A stretch of DNA of 64,000 nucleotides. Source: CAIQPV01 sp963719855. Its GTDB lineage: Bacteria > Pseudomonadota > Gammaproteobacteria > Burkholderiales > Gallionellaceae. The translations under genes and the position numbers were made by a program. The stretch spans positions 1,054,001 to 1,118,000 of the forward strand of contig CAVRDK010000004.1 in the NCBI GenBank assembly GCA_963719855.1, read 5' to 3'. Under the pieces are notes generated by a model. The model was not told the origin of the DNA, ran no database searches, and saw only the letters and a program-made list of their open reading frames with translations. Positions 1-9,489 of this stretch are shown here, in pieces. The stretch's first letter is position 1, and the number at the start of each line of letters is the position of its first letter.

Positions 1-47
1 TGCTCGCGCCTTGCCTGACTTAGAAACTTGAATTTTCAGAGGCGCCC
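1..47. repeat. Partial copy of a dispersed palindromic element
   Basis: Positions 28-46 match, with a few changes, the right arm (TTGAATTTTTAGAGGC core) of the complete palindrome at 43993-44071, and the bases before it (GCGCCTTGCCTGACT) resemble the loop of that element. The left arm would lie outside the window. Another half copy is at 10816-10834. It lies just downstream of rsfS. Confidence 0.55.
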
Positions 48-73
48 TTTAGCTTGCCCTGAAAAAGCTGGAA

Positions 74-442
74 TCAACCAGCGATTTTAGGTTTGGTTCC
101 CCCGCCGCTCGGCAGGTGTTTCATGCTCCACAACTCTTCCAGATTGTAATAGGCGCGTACCGCAGGAACCATGATGTGCACGATCACTTCGCCAAGATCA
201 ATCAGCACCCAGTCGCCGGTCTCATCGCCTTCGCGGCCATGAACTTCTTCGCCGAGTTCCTTGAGTTTGACCGCTACGCTGTCAGCCAGAGCGCGGGTCT
301 GCCGGTTGGATTTGCCGCTGGCGATCACCATTCGGTCGAACAGCGAACTAAGCTTGCTGGTGTTGATTACGGTAATGTCGGAGGCCTTGATGTCTTCCAG
401 CGCGGCCACGACGGCTTGGGTTTTTTCTTCAGTAGTCAGCAT
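74..442 (-). CDS. rsfS: Ribosomal silencing factor RsfS
   Basis: A 122-residue protein of the RsfS/Iojap family, which binds ribosomal protein uL14 and blocks 30S-50S joining when nutrients are scarce. The family pattern is clear: a DITVIN stretch, then FDRMVIASGKSNRQ, then GDWVLIDLGEVIVHIM near the C-terminus. The ATG at 442 is chosen because it lies one base after the nadD stop and gives the usual family length; an upstream in-frame ATG at 487 would add 15 unconserved residues inside nadD. The nadD-rsfS pair is a common operon in proteobacteria. Confidence 0.93.
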   Translation of the reverse strand: MLTTEEKTQAVVAALEDIKASDITVINTSKLSSLFDRMVIASGKSNRQTRALADSVAVKLKELGEEVHGREGDETGDWVLIDLGEVIVHIMVPAVRAYYNLEELWSMKHLPSGGGTKPKIAG

Positions 443-443
443 T

Positions 444-1103
444 TCATGTATACAGGTGATGGGATTGAATATAGTTAGCCACTGCATCGGGCAGCAGGTA
501 ACGGGTGTCTCTTTCTTCGGAGCAACGTCTGCGAATATCGGTTGCGGAAATTTCCAGCGCGGGCATGTCTGCTACCAGAATTGCCCCGGCAGGCGCATCA
601 CGCAGGGCGCGAGGCGCCGGAGCGAGGCGCGCATGATACTCGCTACGCAAGGCTACGTCCGCTTCATTTATGGCATTGCCTAGCGGGCGCCCTCCAGCGC
701 GTTGCATGACCACGATGTGTGCCAGTTCAAACAGGCGTTGCCATTCATGCCAAGTATGTAACATCAGGAAGGCGTCGCCACCCATCAGCAGGCACAGTGG
801 CCGATGCATGCCTAGTTCAGCGCGCAACTCGGTCAGTGTGTCCACCGTGTAGCAGGGGGCGGTGCGATGAACCTCGCGTTCATCCAAGGTGAAAGCGGGA
901 TTGTCATGCAGCGCCAGACGCACCATATCCAGCCGTTGTTGCGCGCTGGCGTGCGGCGCATCGCGGTGCGGCGGCGTGCCGCTTGGGATGAAATGCACAG
1001 CCACCAAGCCGCATTGTTCCAGCGCCTCCTGCGCGAGGCGGAGATGCCCGTGGTGGATCGGGTCGAAGGTGCCGCCGAGTATGCCGATGGGTGCGATGCT
1101 CAC
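444..1103 (-). CDS. nadD: Nicotinate-nucleotide adenylyltransferase NadD
   Basis: A 219-residue enzyme that transfers AMP from ATP to nicotinate mononucleotide, giving deamido-NAD in NAD synthesis. The nucleotidyltransferase signature GGTFDPIHHGHLR is at residues 10-22, and the C-terminal motif ISATDIRRR (usually ISSTxIR) binds ATP phosphates. Length is normal for the family. It is the first gene of a two-gene unit with rsfS, one base apart. The region between nadD and the next gene (1104-1251) shows no gene. Confidence 0.95.
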   Translation of the reverse strand: MSIAPIGILGGTFDPIHHGHLRLAQEALEQCGLVAVHFIPSGTPPHRDAPHASAQQRLDMVRLALHDNPAFTLDEREVHRTAPCYTVDTLTELRAELGMHRPLCLLMGGDAFLMLHTWHEWQRLFELAHIVVMQRAGGRPLGNAINEADVALRSEYHARLAPAPRALRDAPAGAILVADMPALEISATDIRRRCSEERDTRYLLPDAVANYIQSHHLYT

Positions 1104-1251
1104 TATGTCAAGAAACCGTAATTAGCCACTGATGGATACGGACAAACCGTTGATTACCCCAATTTTCCCATGCGCATCCCAAGCAGACAACAAATTTCGT
1201 GCGGCGTGTCGCGAGTTTTTGATCTGTCCGGTTTAGCAGCACACACTACCG

Positions 1252-1755
1252 TCATTCCTGCAAAAGGCCATAGACAAAAATATCGAGGTATTGTCCGTCC
1301 CTTTTTACAGCGCTACGCTTGGCGCCTTCACGAACGAAACCGAACGACTCATACAGGTGAATTGCGGGGAAGTTGTTAGCTATTACCTCAAGTTCCACCC
1401 GCTCTATCTGTGGAACCTGGCTTGCCCACTGCAACCCGCAGGCAAGCAAGCTGCGTCCAATCCCCTGGTTTCTAAATTCAGACGCGACATTGAGGCCCAG
1501 CCATACTACGTGATCCAACTGGGGCCACCCGAAGCGGGTGAGATTTATTGTGCCGACGATCTGACCTTCTACCTCAGCCAGAAATATTGCAGAGCGCTCG
1601 CCTGTATGCGCAACTATGAATTGCTTCACTTGATCAAGCGTTGGAATGCTTTGGAGAGGATCAAGCGTACCAGCCTCCTCCGCAGAAATGGCAGCCATGA
1701 ATGCCTTATACGCTTGGGCATCTGATTCAGTGGCTAGACGAACGGAATGTGTCAT
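1252..1755 (-). CDS. GNAT-family N-acetyltransferase
   Basis: A 167-residue single-domain GNAT protein. The acetyl-CoA pyrophosphate loop is visible as RNQGIGRSLL around residue 95, followed by the typical ANNFPAIHLYESFGF motif where the C-terminal sheet binds the acceptor side. It resembles acyltransferases related to RimI/phosphinothricin acetyltransferase, but nothing in the sequence gives the acceptor. It is transcribed in the same direction as its neighbours; the gap to the upstream signalling gene is only about 50 bp, so it may be co-transcribed with it. Confidence 0.85.
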   Translation of the reverse strand: MTHSVRLATESDAQAYKAFMAAISAEEAGTLDPLQSIPTLDQVKQFIVAHTGERSAIFLAEVEGQIVGTINLTRFGWPQLDHVVWLGLNVASEFRNQGIGRSLLACGLQWASQVPQIERVELEVIANNFPAIHLYESFGFVREGAKRSAVKRDGQYLDIFVYGLLQE

Positions 1756-1803
1756 TTACCTGACTATGCGTTGTTTGAAAAGAATAAAGAGTGCCTCCAA
1801 AAA

Positions 1804-4611
1804 TCAGCCCTGCTTCAGCAGCGCTTCAAACTGCTCAATGGGCACTGGCTTGCTAAACAGATATCCTTGGTAGTGAATGCAGCCTTTATTCAGGAGTAGC
1901 TGCCGCTGCTCCTCAGTCTCTACCCCTTCGGCAATAACGTTTAAGTTCAGGCTGTGTGCCATGGCAATGATAGTGCGCACAATCGCTCTATCGCTGCCAT
2001 CAGAGGCAAGATCGCGTACAAATGACCGGTCAATCTTGAGTTGATCGAGTGGCAGCCGTTTAAGATATTGCAAGGATGAGTAGCCAGTACCGAAGTCGTC
2101 CAATGAAAACTGGACGCCGATTTCTTTCAATGCTTCCATGGTTGCAATAGTGTCTTCGATATTCTCCAGCAACAGACTTTCGGTCAACTCCAGCTTGAGC
2201 AGCATCGGATTGATGGCATGGCGTTGTATGGCATCTTGCACTTGAATCACAAAAGCGGCCTGACGGAATTGTTTGGCGCTCACGTTCACTGCCAGAACGA
2301 TGTCGCGTGTTAGCGTTTCTTGCTGCCATGCTTTGAGTTGTGCACAGGCCGTTTCCAGCACCCAATGTCCGATCAGCAGTATCAGCCCTGTTTCTTCCGC
2401 CATCGGAATGAATTGGACAGGAGCCACCAACCCGCGTTCTGGATGTATCCAGCGGATCAAGGCCTCTGCTCCCATTGGGTTGCACGAACCGTCCGTTTGA
2501 ATGCCGTTCACCTGGATTTGGTAATACAAATGGAATTGACGGTTCTCAAGTGCTTTGTGCAATTCGCTTTCGAGGGCTGCGCGGGCGTTGACGTTCTCCT
2601 GCATCTGTGGGTCAAAGAAACGCAGGGTATTACGACCATCTTTCTTGGCCTGATACATGGCGATGTCGGCTTGTTTTAGCAGTTCTTCTATCGACTGTTG
2701 GTGGTCGCTGAACAGGGTGGCGCCGATGCTGGGGCTGTTGTGGCATTCGTGCGTGTCAAGCATGTAAGGCTTGTTGAGCGAAGTGAGTATCTGCTCGCCG
2801 ACGGCTTCAGTCTGTGCAGCAGCTTCAAGGTCTTTTTCGCTCAAGTTTTCCAGCATCACCACGAACTCGTCACCGCCCAGACGAGCCACGGTGTCTCCTT
2901 CGCGTATACAGGACTCCAGGCGCTGTGCAACCTGTTGCAGCAGTATGTCCCCGATGTCATGGCCGAGTGTGTCGTTGAGAGTCTTGAAATTGTCCAAGTC
3001 AATGAACAGCAGCGCACCTTCTCGACCGCTACGCGCACTGGAAGCCAACGCTTGCTTGAGCCGGTCAAGCAGAAGCCGCCGATTTGGCAAGTGAGTGAGC
3101 GGGTCGCTGGTTGCCAGCGATTGCAGCAGGACATTCATGTTCTCGAGTTGTACGTTTGCTCGCTTGAGATCGGCTCGGGAATCGCTCAGTTCAGTAATAT
3201 CACGCCCCACCCCCAACACCGAGGTTACGTTGCCTGACGAATCACGCTCCGCCGTCAAACGGATATGGTTATAAAACTTCTTGCCGTCTTTGCCGAGCCA
3301 TTTCAGCTCGAACTGAGTATTTTCGCCAGTTGCGATTACCTCTTTAATCTTTGTCTCGTAGTTTTCGTAATTTTGTCCGCCCGGATACTCTGAAGGCTTC
3401 TTGCCCAGCAATGCGGCAACGCCACCCTCGTCCATTGCACCGAGAGCCGGATTGACATAAATGCGGCAGCAATCGCAATCGTAACGGGCGACGGTGTCGG
3501 GAGAGTTTTCAATCATGGTGCGTGATTCCTGCGCTCGAACGACGAGTTGCAGAGCCTGCGTTCGGCCTCGCACCAGCAACCAGGTAAGCAACGCCAGTAG
3601 AATTCCTGTGCAAATACCAGCGTATCCGATGAAGCGCGATTTGCCCATGTCCAACTGTGCTTCCAGGCCGGGCAAGGAACCGACCACCATCGTCCAGGGA
3701 TGGTCCGCGATTTCTACACGGTTTATGGACTGAAACCGGGAATTCGGCTTGGCACCCGCATTCAGATTTTTGTCGTCATCGTACATCAAAGTCTGGAAGG
3801 ACATTTCCTCGCCGTCATAGATTTCGATATCGAGATCGGCGGAGCGCTTGCCGAGAATGCCATGCATCAGGTCATCCATGCGGAATGCCGAAGCGACCCA
3901 ACCGATAATATTGGCACGGCGCTCGGCAAGGGTGTCGTGCGGCACGCCGTTTTTATATACCGGCATGAACATCAGGCAACCGGCCTGTATGTCTTTGTTG
4001 GTTTCCTGCATCAGTTTTATCTTGCCAGTAATAACGGCATCGCCGGAATCGCGCGCCTTGTCCAAAATGGCGCGCCGTTCCGGATTGGAATAATTGTCGA
4101 AGCCAGGGACTCGCAGATTAAGTCCGGTGAACGGCTCAATATAAATAACAGGCGCATAGATTCCGCGCTCGCCTTCCGGTTTGATGGTGTATTTGGGAAA
4201 ACCTTCCTTGCGGACGGTAGCAATGTGCCTGCCCTTTTCCGTCGCAGGCACGACCAGAGCAAAACTCACCCCCTGAATGCCGGGGAAATTCTTTTCAAGA
4301 TGCAGCGTGCTGACGAAATTGCGGAACTCGCCGCGCCCCACATTTTTGGATGATGCGAATAGGCCAACCACCCCGCGCAGCACCTGCTCATAGGTCATCA
4401 TGCGCTGTTTGACGAGACTGTCGACTTCCTGTACGCGAAAAGCAAAATTGCTTTGCAACTCCTGAACAGCATTCTGCTTTGCGTCCCGCCACAACTGCCA
4501 GGTAATCAACAGGGAAATTGCAAGCACCAGCCAAGGTAGCCACTGTTTGAGGCGTAACCATGCTTTCCCGGAATAGGATGGGCTGGCAGGTGTATCAGCA
4601 GAGGTGTTCAT
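1804..4611 (-). CDS. CHASE-PAS-GGDEF-EAL cyclic-di-GMP signalling protein
   Basis: A 935-residue inner-membrane sensor. Order: transmembrane helix about 25-42, periplasmic CHASE domain about 70-290 (with the segment ending at RVPGFDNYSN), transmembrane helix 328-347, PAS about 362-475, GGDEF with intact GGDEF at 579-583, and EAL from about 690. EAL is intact (716-718), as are the NVSAKQFR, ELTES, DDFGTG, LKIDRSF and EGVET motifs, so both cyclase and phosphodiesterase chemistry look possible. The CHASE domain suggests an external small-molecule ligand. The ATG at 4611 is preferred; an in-frame ATG nine codons upstream is less likely. Confidence 0.93.
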   Translation of the reverse strand: MNTSADTPASPSYSGKAWLRLKQWLPWLVLAISLLITWQLWRDAKQNAVQELQSNFAFRVQEVDSLVKQRMMTYEQVLRGVVGLFASSKNVGRGEFRNFVSTLHLEKNFPGIQGVSFALVVPATEKGRHIATVRKEGFPKYTIKPEGERGIYAPVIYIEPFTGLNLRVPGFDNYSNPERRAILDKARDSGDAVITGKIKLMQETNKDIQAGCLMFMPVYKNGVPHDTLAERRANIIGWVASAFRMDDLMHGILGKRSADLDIEIYDGEEMSFQTLMYDDDKNLNAGAKPNSRFQSINRVEIADHPWTMVVGSLPGLEAQLDMGKSRFIGYAGICTGILLALLTWLLVRGRTQALQLVVRAQESRTMIENSPDTVARYDCDCCRIYVNPALGAMDEGGVAALLGKKPSEYPGGQNYENYETKIKEVIATGENTQFELKWLGKDGKKFYNHIRLTAERDSSGNVTSVLGVGRDITELSDSRADLKRANVQLENMNVLLQSLATSDPLTHLPNRRLLLDRLKQALASSARSGREGALLFIDLDNFKTLNDTLGHDIGDILLQQVAQRLESCIREGDTVARLGGDEFVVMLENLSEKDLEAAAQTEAVGEQILTSLNKPYMLDTHECHNSPSIGATLFSDHQQSIEELLKQADIAMYQAKKDGRNTLRFFDPQMQENVNARAALESELHKALENRQFHLYYQIQVNGIQTDGSCNPMGAEALIRWIHPERGLVAPVQFIPMAEETGLILLIGHWVLETACAQLKAWQQETLTRDIVLAVNVSAKQFRQAAFVIQVQDAIQRHAINPMLLKLELTESLLLENIEDTIATMEALKEIGVQFSLDDFGTGYSSLQYLKRLPLDQLKIDRSFVRDLASDGSDRAIVRTIIAMAHSLNLNVIAEGVETEEQRQLLLNKGCIHYQGYLFSKPVPIEQFEALLKQG

Positions 4612-4653
4612 TGAGATTATTCGTTTTCCAAGAGGCATGTTTCATACTACCAG

Positions 4654-5508
4654 TTATTCACTTTCCAGTTTGTCCGACTGGGTAAACGACCAAGTGCGGG
4701 TGATGCTGAGGATGTCAGTGTCGCGGCGAATGTCCGCCGGGAGAGGGGCAAAGGGAGATGCCATCGTGACAATGTGTTTTGCCGCCACATCCAGAATGGG
4801 TTGGCCGGAAGATCGGTTGACTTCCACGTTTTCCACGCTGCCGTCGGCGTTGATGGATACGGTGAGTTGCAGGCTGCCGTAGATCTTTTTCTGGCGCGCC
4901 ATCTCTGGGTAGTTCAGTGTGCCGATGCGTTCTACCTTGACGCGCCAGTCCTCAATGTATTGTGCGAAGCGATATTCTCTGGTGCGTGCGCCAATGAATG
5001 TGCGCCGGGGCATTTTTTGGTAGGCATCAGAATCCTTGCTGATCTCTGCTTCCAGGCGGGCGATTTCCATGCTGCGTTGGATCAGGTCTGCGCCGTTCGC
5101 GTGTTCGTTCGTTTCTTGTCGCTGCCGGGTTTTTTCCTGCGCCACGTTGCGTGTGCTCTTGCTCTGGGTCAGCAAGCGTTTGGCTTCCCGCTCCAGTTGC
5201 TGTATGCGTTGCGCCGATTGTTCCGGGGTAAATTGCTTGCCGTCGTTCAGGGTTGGGAGCGGGCTTTTTGCACGGCGGTCTTCTGCGGTGTTGCCTCCGC
5301 CGTCGAGATTGTTTTGCGCCAGTGCATCAGCTTGTATGGGGCGCGATTTCGACTTTGAATTGACCAGCACCACTTGCAGCGGTTGCAGGAGGTCTGCGGC
5401 CTTGCGCGGGTCGGGCAGGGCGAAGCCGATGCCGAACAGTGTAAAAGCATGCAGCGCCAGCGAGAACGCCAGAGCTATTGCGAGCGGCTGTTTAATCAGG
5501 GCTGGCAA
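4654..5508 (-). CDS. TonB-family energy transducer protein
   Basis: A 284-residue protein with an N-terminal membrane anchor (about residues 7-30), a charged Gln/Arg/Lys-rich middle likely to span the periplasm as a coil, and a C-terminal TonB-like domain (YPEMARQKKIYGSLQLTVSINADGSVENVEV and onward). TonB proteins pass proton-motive force to outer-membrane transporters; no exbBD lies next to it, so it may be an orphan or a structural TonB_C protein. The start is TTG at 5508, supported by an AGGAGG ribosome site seven bases upstream. It overlaps the end of the RNase II gene by 13 bases, suggesting coupled translation. Confidence 0.85.
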   Translation of the reverse strand: MPALIKQPLAIALAFSLALHAFTLFGIGFALPDPRKAADLLQPLQVVLVNSKSKSRPIQADALAQNNLDGGGNTAEDRRAKSPLPTLNDGKQFTPEQSAQRIQQLEREAKRLLTQSKSTRNVAQEKTRQRQETNEHANGADLIQRSMEIARLEAEISKDSDAYQKMPRRTFIGARTREYRFAQYIEDWRVKVERIGTLNYPEMARQKKIYGSLQLTVSINADGSVENVEVNRSSGQPILDVAAKHIVTMASPFAPLPADIRRDTDILSITRTWSFTQSDKLESE

Positions 5509-7359
5509 GTCGCGACCTCCTCAATCGCGGAAATGAAACGTGCGTTGAAATTCAGGTCGAGCAAATCAATTTCGCCGATTTCCAGCACAACACGAGTATT
5601 GGGCGGTGTTTCCGGCAGCGAAGGAATGCGTCCCACCAGCGGGATATCCACGAGCTTTATCAGATTCTCGCGCAACACCAGCGCCTCAACTTGTTGCGCG
5701 TTCTCCTGCAATAGCCAGCGCAAGCACCAGTAGCGTTCCATGTTGCGCTGGAATTCGTTGTAGAGGGTGTAGGCCGTATCGAAGTCGCGCATCACGGTGA
5801 ACAGCGCGGTGTCGTTCTGAGTGTATGGCGGGCGTTTCTCCGCGTAGCAGACTGATGATCTGGCGCTGGTTGACGAAATCCACATAGCGGCGTAGCGGCG
5901 AACTCGACCACATGTACTGCGCCACGCCCAAGCCCTGATGCGGCGCGGGCACGGTACTCATCTTTACCTTGCCGTTGTTCTGCGTGCGGTAGATGCCTGC
6001 CACGTCGTGCGCCGCGAGCAGCTTGCCCCATTCGCTGTTGACGAAAATCATCAGTTCCGACACCACCTTGTCGATGGGCGAGCCGCGTTGCCGCGTGCTG
6101 ATGGTAACGCGGTCATCTTGCACGTAAAAATTGTAATCCACCTGTTGCGTACTGTTGTCGGCAGATTTGCCTCGCGCCGCTTCCAGCTTCTGCGCGAGAT
6201 CCCACAGCAGCTTGAGTTCCGTAGCAAAAGGGTAATCCAGTTTGCCGACAGCCAGAGTTTCTTCATTGAATAGCGGCTCCAGCGTGTCGTGGCGCAGGTT
6301 GGCGGCGATGTGGATGCGCTCGACGCGGCTTTCCGTGCTGATCACGGCGAGGGTCGCGGCATCCACTTCGAGGTACATCGAGAGCGACGGGCTGACCTTG
6401 TCCGCGTTCAGAGTGAAGGCTTGCACCACGCTGTCCGGCAGCATGGTGATCTTGTCGCCGGGCATGTACACCGTGGACATGCGTTGTGCCGCGATGGCGT
6501 CAATCGGTGAGCCTGCGGGAATGGTCAGCGTGGGGGCTGCGATGTGTATGCCGATGCGCCAGTTGCCGTTGACGAGCTGCCTCACCGAAAAGGCATCGTC
6601 AATTTCCGTGGTGCTGGCATCGTCGATGCTGAAAGCGGTGTCCTCAGCCAGCGGCAGTTCAGGATGCTCTTCCACGGTGACTTCCGGGAAGCCGGTGCCA
6701 TGCGGAAAGTTCTCGAACAGGAAACGCTGCAAGTGGTAAGCCTGTGTGGAGGGAATCGCGCCGCAGCGTTGCAGCAGATGTGCGGCGGATAAATGTGTGG
6801 CGGCGCAGGCGGCTTCCAGCGCTTTCACTTCGAGCGTGTTGCGGTCTGGTTTGTATAGCAGTTGCGGCAACTTTTCGGCGAACTCAGGCGGCAGCGTGGA
6901 GGTTATCAGCTCATCTGTGTAGCGTGCCTGCAAGGCCGCCTGCAAGCGCTTTTTCTCGGCGCTGGCCAACGCGGCCTTAAGCGCCTCCGGAGGCGCTGCC
7001 TTGTAGTGGCCCTTGCCCTTCTTGTAGAAATACATCGGCGAAGAGTGCAGGCGAATCAGCGTGCCGGCCGCTTCGACAGGATTGGGCGCGTGGCCGAAAT
7101 ACTCGCTGGACAGCGCATCGAAGCCGAAGTCCTCCGGCGGGCTGCATTCCCACAGGAATTCCACGCCTATGTCCGACGCGATGTTTTCCGCCTGTGCCAT
7201 GAATTCGCTTAATCCCGGTTGGGCAAAGCGCAGCAGTACATTCGCTGCTTTGATCTTGCTGCGCTTGCCGTGGATGTTTTCCACTTGCAGCGAGGTGGTG
7301 TTGTCGGTGAGTATGCTGCCGACCTTGAAAGCGCCGTCTTCTTCGTAAAAAATATTCAT
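5496..7359 (-). pseudogene. rnb: RNase II-family exoribonuclease, frameshifted
   Basis: A 3'-to-5' exoribonuclease of the RNB family. From ATG at 7359 (NIFYEEDGAFKVGSIL) the reading frame covers the N-terminal cold-shock-like part and the RNB domain, with the catalytic acidic segment SIDDASTTEIDDAFSV. At 5830-5832, a GGG run on the plus strand, the frame breaks after RGETP; the remaining about 110 residues (PYTQNDTALFTVMRDFD onward, to CQP) continue in another frame to the stop at 5496. Removing one base there gives a normal protein of about 620 residues. Whether this is a true mutation or an assembly error cannot be told from one sequence. Confidence 0.85.
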
Positions 7360-7414
7360 CAAGTGGTGCGGCGAAAAAGTGGCGTGATTATACCCCACCC
7401 GGCTGTGGACAGAA

Positions 7415-8110
7415 CTACAGCCCCACATAGACATTCTGCACGTCATCATCCGCATCAATTGCTTCCAGAAACGCCTCAACCTCTTCGAGTTCCGCATCGT
7501 TCAGCGCCACCGTATTTTTTGGTCGGTAGCCTAACTGGGCAGACTGCACGGTAAACCCGTGCGCTGGCAACGCGCGGCATACCGCATCCAGATCGGTTGA
7601 GTCGGTGATAAACAAGGTTGCACCGTCTTCGGCTGGCTCGAAATCCTGGGCGCCAGCCTCAATGGCCGCAAGCTCTGCGTCTGCCTCTTTGGAATTCGGC
7701 GTCGCTTCGATCAGACCCTGATAGTTGAAGTCCCATGCGACCGAACCCGATGCGCCAAGCTGCCCCTTGCGAAACAACACGCGCATGCTGGAGAGCGTGC
7801 GGTTGATGTTGTCTGACAGGCATTCGACGATCACGGGTACCCTATGCGGCGCGAAACCTTCATAGACAAGCCGTTCCAGATTCGCCCCTCCGTCGAGCAG
7901 GCCTGCGCCCTTCTTGATGGCGCGCTCCAGCGTTTCGCGCGGCATGGATGCTTTTTTAGCTTGCTCGACCACTAGGCGCAAACGCGAATTCATATCCGGG
8001 TCGGCGCCCCCGCGCGCGGCAACCATGATTTCCTTGGACAGTTTGCCGAAGATTTTACCTTTGGCATTTGCTGCAATTTCTTTATGTCTGGCTTTCCACT
8101 GAGCGCCCAT
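7415..8110 (-). CDS. YebC/PmpR (YeeN-type) transcriptional regulator or translation factor
   Basis: A 231-residue member of the YebC/TACO1 family, closest in style to the YeeN branch. It starts MGAQWKARHKEIAANAKGK and has the family stretch GSVAWDFNYQGLIEA; the C-terminal acidic region (EAFLEAIDADDDVQNVY) is typical. Family members bind DNA as regulators or help ribosomes pass polyproline. The ATG at 8110 is chosen since homologues begin at MG.xW; the 27 codons upstream look like intergenic sequence. It is followed 55 bases later by the RNase II gene. Confidence 0.92.
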   Translation of the reverse strand: MGAQWKARHKEIAANAKGKIFGKLSKEIMVAARGGADPDMNSRLRLVVEQAKKASMPRETLERAIKKGAGLLDGGANLERLVYEGFAPHRVPVIVECLSDNINRTLSSMRVLFRKGQLGASGSVAWDFNYQGLIEATPNSKEADAELAAIEAGAQDFEPAEDGATLFITDSTDLDAVCRALPAHGFTVQSAQLGYRPKNTVALNDAELEEVEAFLEAIDADDDVQNVYVGL

Positions 8111-8216
8111 ATCTACTCTCTCGTTCCTTTGATGTCTACAATGTCCACTTGGACAAATCCCAAGTGCGCATATTGCCTCAAGAGTCGGCAAGCATCAATC
8201 CCGGATAAGAGGCGCG

Positions 8217-9011
8217 TTACTTTGCGATCCCATGCGGATAGCAAAGACCGCCGGTGATTTCGATGGTAGTGGCGTTGAGCGCCCCATTCTCGACACAATA
8301 TCCGATCATGGATGCAATTTCGTCCGGTTCGACCAGACGGCCGATATGCACATCTTCGAGGAGAGACTTCAGCGCATCCTGATTCATTCCGGTGAGCATA
8401 GTGGTTGCGGTATAGCCCGGAGCGATGCCGACGCAGCGGATGTTGCGGATGCCGCGCATGAGAAATTCGCCGATGATGATTTTAGGCATCAGGGCATCAG
8501 CAACCTTGGCTGAGGAGTAATTGATCTGGCCGACCTGCCCAACCTTGTTGACTGAGGAGATTGGCACCAGCAGACCTTCCCAGCCACCATTGACCATCGC
8601 CTCAGCGGCGTCACGTAACGTCAGGAAAGTACCGGTCAGATTGACATCAATCACTGGCTGCCACTTGTCGAGACCCATCTTGCGGGATACTTTGCCGGTT
8701 TCCTTGTCCAGACTCAACATCAACCCGTCGCGAATAATGCCCGCACAGGACACAGCGATATTCAGTTTGCCAAATGCCTCCAGAGTCGCCTTGATGAATT
8801 TCGCGGTTTCCGCTTCACTGGTGACGTTGGCCTGAATGCCGATCACTTCGCCCCCCATTTCCTTGATGTCCTTGACGACGCGGTCGATGTTCTGCTGCAC
8901 CATGTCGACGATGGCAACCTTCGCACCCCGCTTGGCAAAGAACTTGGCCACGGCCTCGCCGATGCCGTTACCGCCCCCGGTGATGAGTGCTACGCTGCCT
9001 TTGATTTCCAT
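8217..9011 (-). CDS. Short-chain dehydrogenase/reductase
   Basis: A 264-residue classical SDR. The NAD(P)-binding GGGNGIG is at residues 12-18, followed by the catalytic set: Asn in DVNLTGTF, Ser in ISSVN, and Tyr-x-x-x-Lys in NYSSAK. A C-terminal EITGG stretch is also typical. Aspartate in AIVDM after the second strand favours NAD over NADP. With the thiolase at 9490 and a small protein between them, it could form part of a fatty-acid or hydroxyacyl-CoA module; the substrate is unknown. Confidence 0.9.
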   Translation of the reverse strand: MEIKGSVALITGGGNGIGEAVAKFFAKRGAKVAIVDMVQQNIDRVVKDIKEMGGEVIGIQANVTSEAETAKFIKATLEAFGKLNIAVSCAGIIRDGLMLSLDKETGKVSRKMGLDKWQPVIDVNLTGTFLTLRDAAEAMVNGGWEGLLVPISSVNKVGQVGQINYSSAKVADALMPKIIIGEFLMRGIRNIRCVGIAPGYTATTMLTGMNQDALKSLLEDVHIGRLVEPDEIASMIGYCVENGALNATTIEITGGLCYPHGIAK

Positions 9012-9065
9012 GATGGGTTCCTTTGGTTGAATGGGTTATTGAATCGGCATGAATTAAATACCACT

Positions 9066-9138
9066 CCGTTCGGCCTGAGCTTGTCGAAGGCTAATAGCGG
9101 CAAGGTGACTGCGGTTCGACAAGCTCACCGCGAACGGT
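9066..9138. repeat. REP-like inverted repeat
   Basis: Two arms, CCGTTCGGCCTGAGCTTGTC at 9066 and GACAAGCTCACCGCGAACGG at 9118-9137, face each other in the 143-base gap upstream of the SDR. This GAGCTTGTCGAA palindrome type is widespread between proteobacterial genes and can act as a hairpin in mRNA. Confidence 0.75.
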
Positions 9139-9154
9139 AACTGTATTAACGGAA

Positions 9155-9469
9155 CTAACTACCAGCGAAAGATGTGCTGTCCCTGTCCCAATAGATGAAG
9201 TTCGGATGACTTACGTCAGGCCCGACAATTTTCAGGTCGCCCACCATATTCGGGTGCGCGACATCAGGCCCGACAACCTTTATCCCAGCCGGAAAAATCG
9301 TCCTGGCCAGCACTTGCGCCCGTGCCTCGGCATCGCCATCCGGCAGGTCAGTGAACAGAGCCGCGCCGACCACGGCGATAGTTCCGTCCGGCAACTTGCG
9401 GGTGATCTCCCAGCCGCTGCCGGTCTTGCCTATCGTAAATTCCATGTCGTTATAGATCACGTTCTTCAT
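9155..9469 (-). CDS. Small conserved-looking protein next to thiolase
   Basis: A 104-residue soluble protein, family not recognised. It contains an internal duplication: VVGPDVAHPN and IVGPDVSHPN about 20 residues apart near the C-terminus. The ATG at 9469 follows an AAAGGA ribosome site and lies 20 bases after the thiolase stop, so it is very likely co-transcribed with the thiolase. It may be an accessory subunit; no motif supports a specific reaction. Confidence 0.7.
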   Translation of the reverse strand: MKNVIYNDMEFTIGKTGSGWEITRKLPDGTIAVVGAALFTDLPDGDAEARAQVLARTIFPAGIKVVGPDVAHPNMVGDLKIVGPDVSHPNFIYWDRDSTSFAGS

Positions 9470-9489
9470 TGTCCTTTCTGCAACCACGA

